Source: CAZVPZ01 sp964629245
GTDB lineage: Archaea > Nanohalarchaeota > Nanosalinia > Nanosalinales > Nanosalinaceae
NCBI GenBank assembly: GCA_964629245.1
Contig: CAZVPZ010000035.1
Location: forward strand, 1-7,037
DNA: 7,037 bases
Direction of reading: 5' to 3'
Every line of letters begins with the position of its first letter. Position 1 is the stretch's first letter. Both the position numbers and the translations under genes were made by a program. The notes under the pieces are model-generated. The model was given only the letters and a program-made list of their open reading frames with translations, was not told where the DNA came from and did not search any database. This document shows positions 6,539-7,037 of the stretch, piece after piece.

Positions 6539-6559
6539 CTAGGTGTCGTATAGGCCTCC

Positions 6560-7037
6560 ATGGAACTCCTGGTAATCGGTTTCGACGGGGCGGACTACGA
6601 GCTCCTGACCGGGCTGGTGGGAGAAGGAGAGCTCCCGAACATCGGCAAGCTCATGGAGACCGGTGCCTACGGCGAGCTGGAATCCACGCCCATACCTATA
6701 ACGCCGTGCGCCTGGACCTCGATGACCACTGGGAAGAACCCGGGCAAGCACGGTATCTTCGACTTCACCCGCGTCACGGAGGACGGCACCGAGGTGGTTA
6801 GCTTCGCGGACGTGGGGGATGATACTATATTCGAACTTTTATCGGAAAAGTATAAGGTCGGAAGCCTGAATGTGCCCGCGACCTATCCACCCCGCCAGAT
6901 AAACGGTTTTATGATCTCAGGTATGATGACGCCCTCGCTCGAAAAATCCTCTGAGGACGATGACATCATAGAGGTACTGAGACAGGAGGACTACAGGATA
7001 GAGGTGCCGGAGACATACAGCGGCAGCAACGAGGAGG
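6560..7037 (+). CDS. Type I phosphodiesterase/nucleotide pyrophosphatase family protein (3' partial)
   Basis: The frame opens at the ATG at 6560 and is still open at the window end (159 complete codons seen). It begins with the alkaline-phosphatase-superfamily first metal motif VIGFDGADYELL (5-16, D9), then LPNIGKLMETGAYGEL (25-40), and the nucleophile block PCAWTSMTTGKNPGKHGIFDF (49-69) with T53 the expected nucleophile. NVPATYPP (104-111) is a further marker of this family (COG3379 type, frequent in Archaea near glycan genes). The C-terminal metal ligands lie beyond the window. No signal peptide or membrane segment is visible. It is divergent from another member of the same superfamily across a 55-base control region, which suggests linked functions in hydrolysing or transferring phosphate esters, perhaps of nucleotide sugars or lipid-linked intermediates; the substrate is inference. 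Confidence 0.9.
   Translation, partial: MELLVIGFDGADYELLTGLVGEGELPNIGKLMETGAYGELESTPIPITPCAWTSMTTGKNPGKHGIFDFTRVTEDGTEVVSFADVGDDTIFELLSEKYKVGSLNVPATYPPRQINGFMISGMMTPSLEKSSEDDDIIEVLRQEDYRIEVPETYSGSNEE

Noticed and set aside
6505..6561. N-terminal extension of the sulfatase-like gene to the ATG at 6561
   Set aside because: It would overlap the start of the divergent gene and cover its TATA element and the dyad; the 19 extra residues look unlike a conserved N-terminus or signal peptide.

Overview
The window reads as a densely packed piece of an archaeal chromosome, most likely from a halophilic or salt-adapted euryarchaeon. The supports are candidate archaeal TATA boxes at the right distance from start codons (strongest before the gene starting at 6560, and before the one starting at 5510 on the minus strand), mostly absent Shine-Dalgarno sequences (leaderless-type starts), acidic Glu/Asp-rich proteins, and frequent ATA (Ile) and AGG/AGA (Arg) codons. 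The ATA use and the Lys/Ile content are unlike classical high-GC Haloarchaea, so a less-studied lineage is possible. The taxon is inference and cannot be fixed from this window.

Layout. Bases 1-2419, plus strand: the tail of an unidentified gene, a PfkB-family sugar kinase, an NAD-dependent nucleotide-sugar epimerase/dehydratase and a small cupin. Bases 2424-5510, minus strand, read from right to left: a SAM methyltransferase, a GT4 glycosyltransferase and a Wzx-like polysaccharide flippase, spaced 3 and 12 bases apart and therefore probably one operon. The two blocks converge with only 4 bases between stop codons. Bases 5575-6504, minus strand: an alkaline-phosphatase-fold (sulfatase-like) protein. 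Bases 6560 to the window end, plus strand: a type I phosphodiesterase/nucleotide pyrophosphatase of the same superfamily, divergent from its neighbour across a 55-base region that holds a TATA element and an 18-base dyad. No stretch over 300 bases lacks a gene, and no tRNA, rRNA, CRISPR array, insertion sequence or att site was seen.

How the genes fit together. This is a surface-glycan / glycosylation locus: sugar phosphorylation (PfkB), nucleotide-sugar conversion (epimerase), possible sugar isomerisation or binding (cupin), sugar transfer (GT4), possible methyl decoration (methyltransferase), membrane translocation of a lipid-linked glycan (flippase), and two phosphatase/sulfatase-fold hydrolases that could act on phosphate or sulfate esters. 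No oligosaccharyltransferase, initiating glycosyl-phosphate transferase or polymerase lies in the window, so the pathway end point is unknown. I see no convincing undescribed system. The most interesting points are the start of the sugar kinase, where one G-to-A change would explain a lost ATG while keeping the upstream stop; the AT-rich methyltransferase segment; and the divergent phosphatase-fold pair with a candidate operator.
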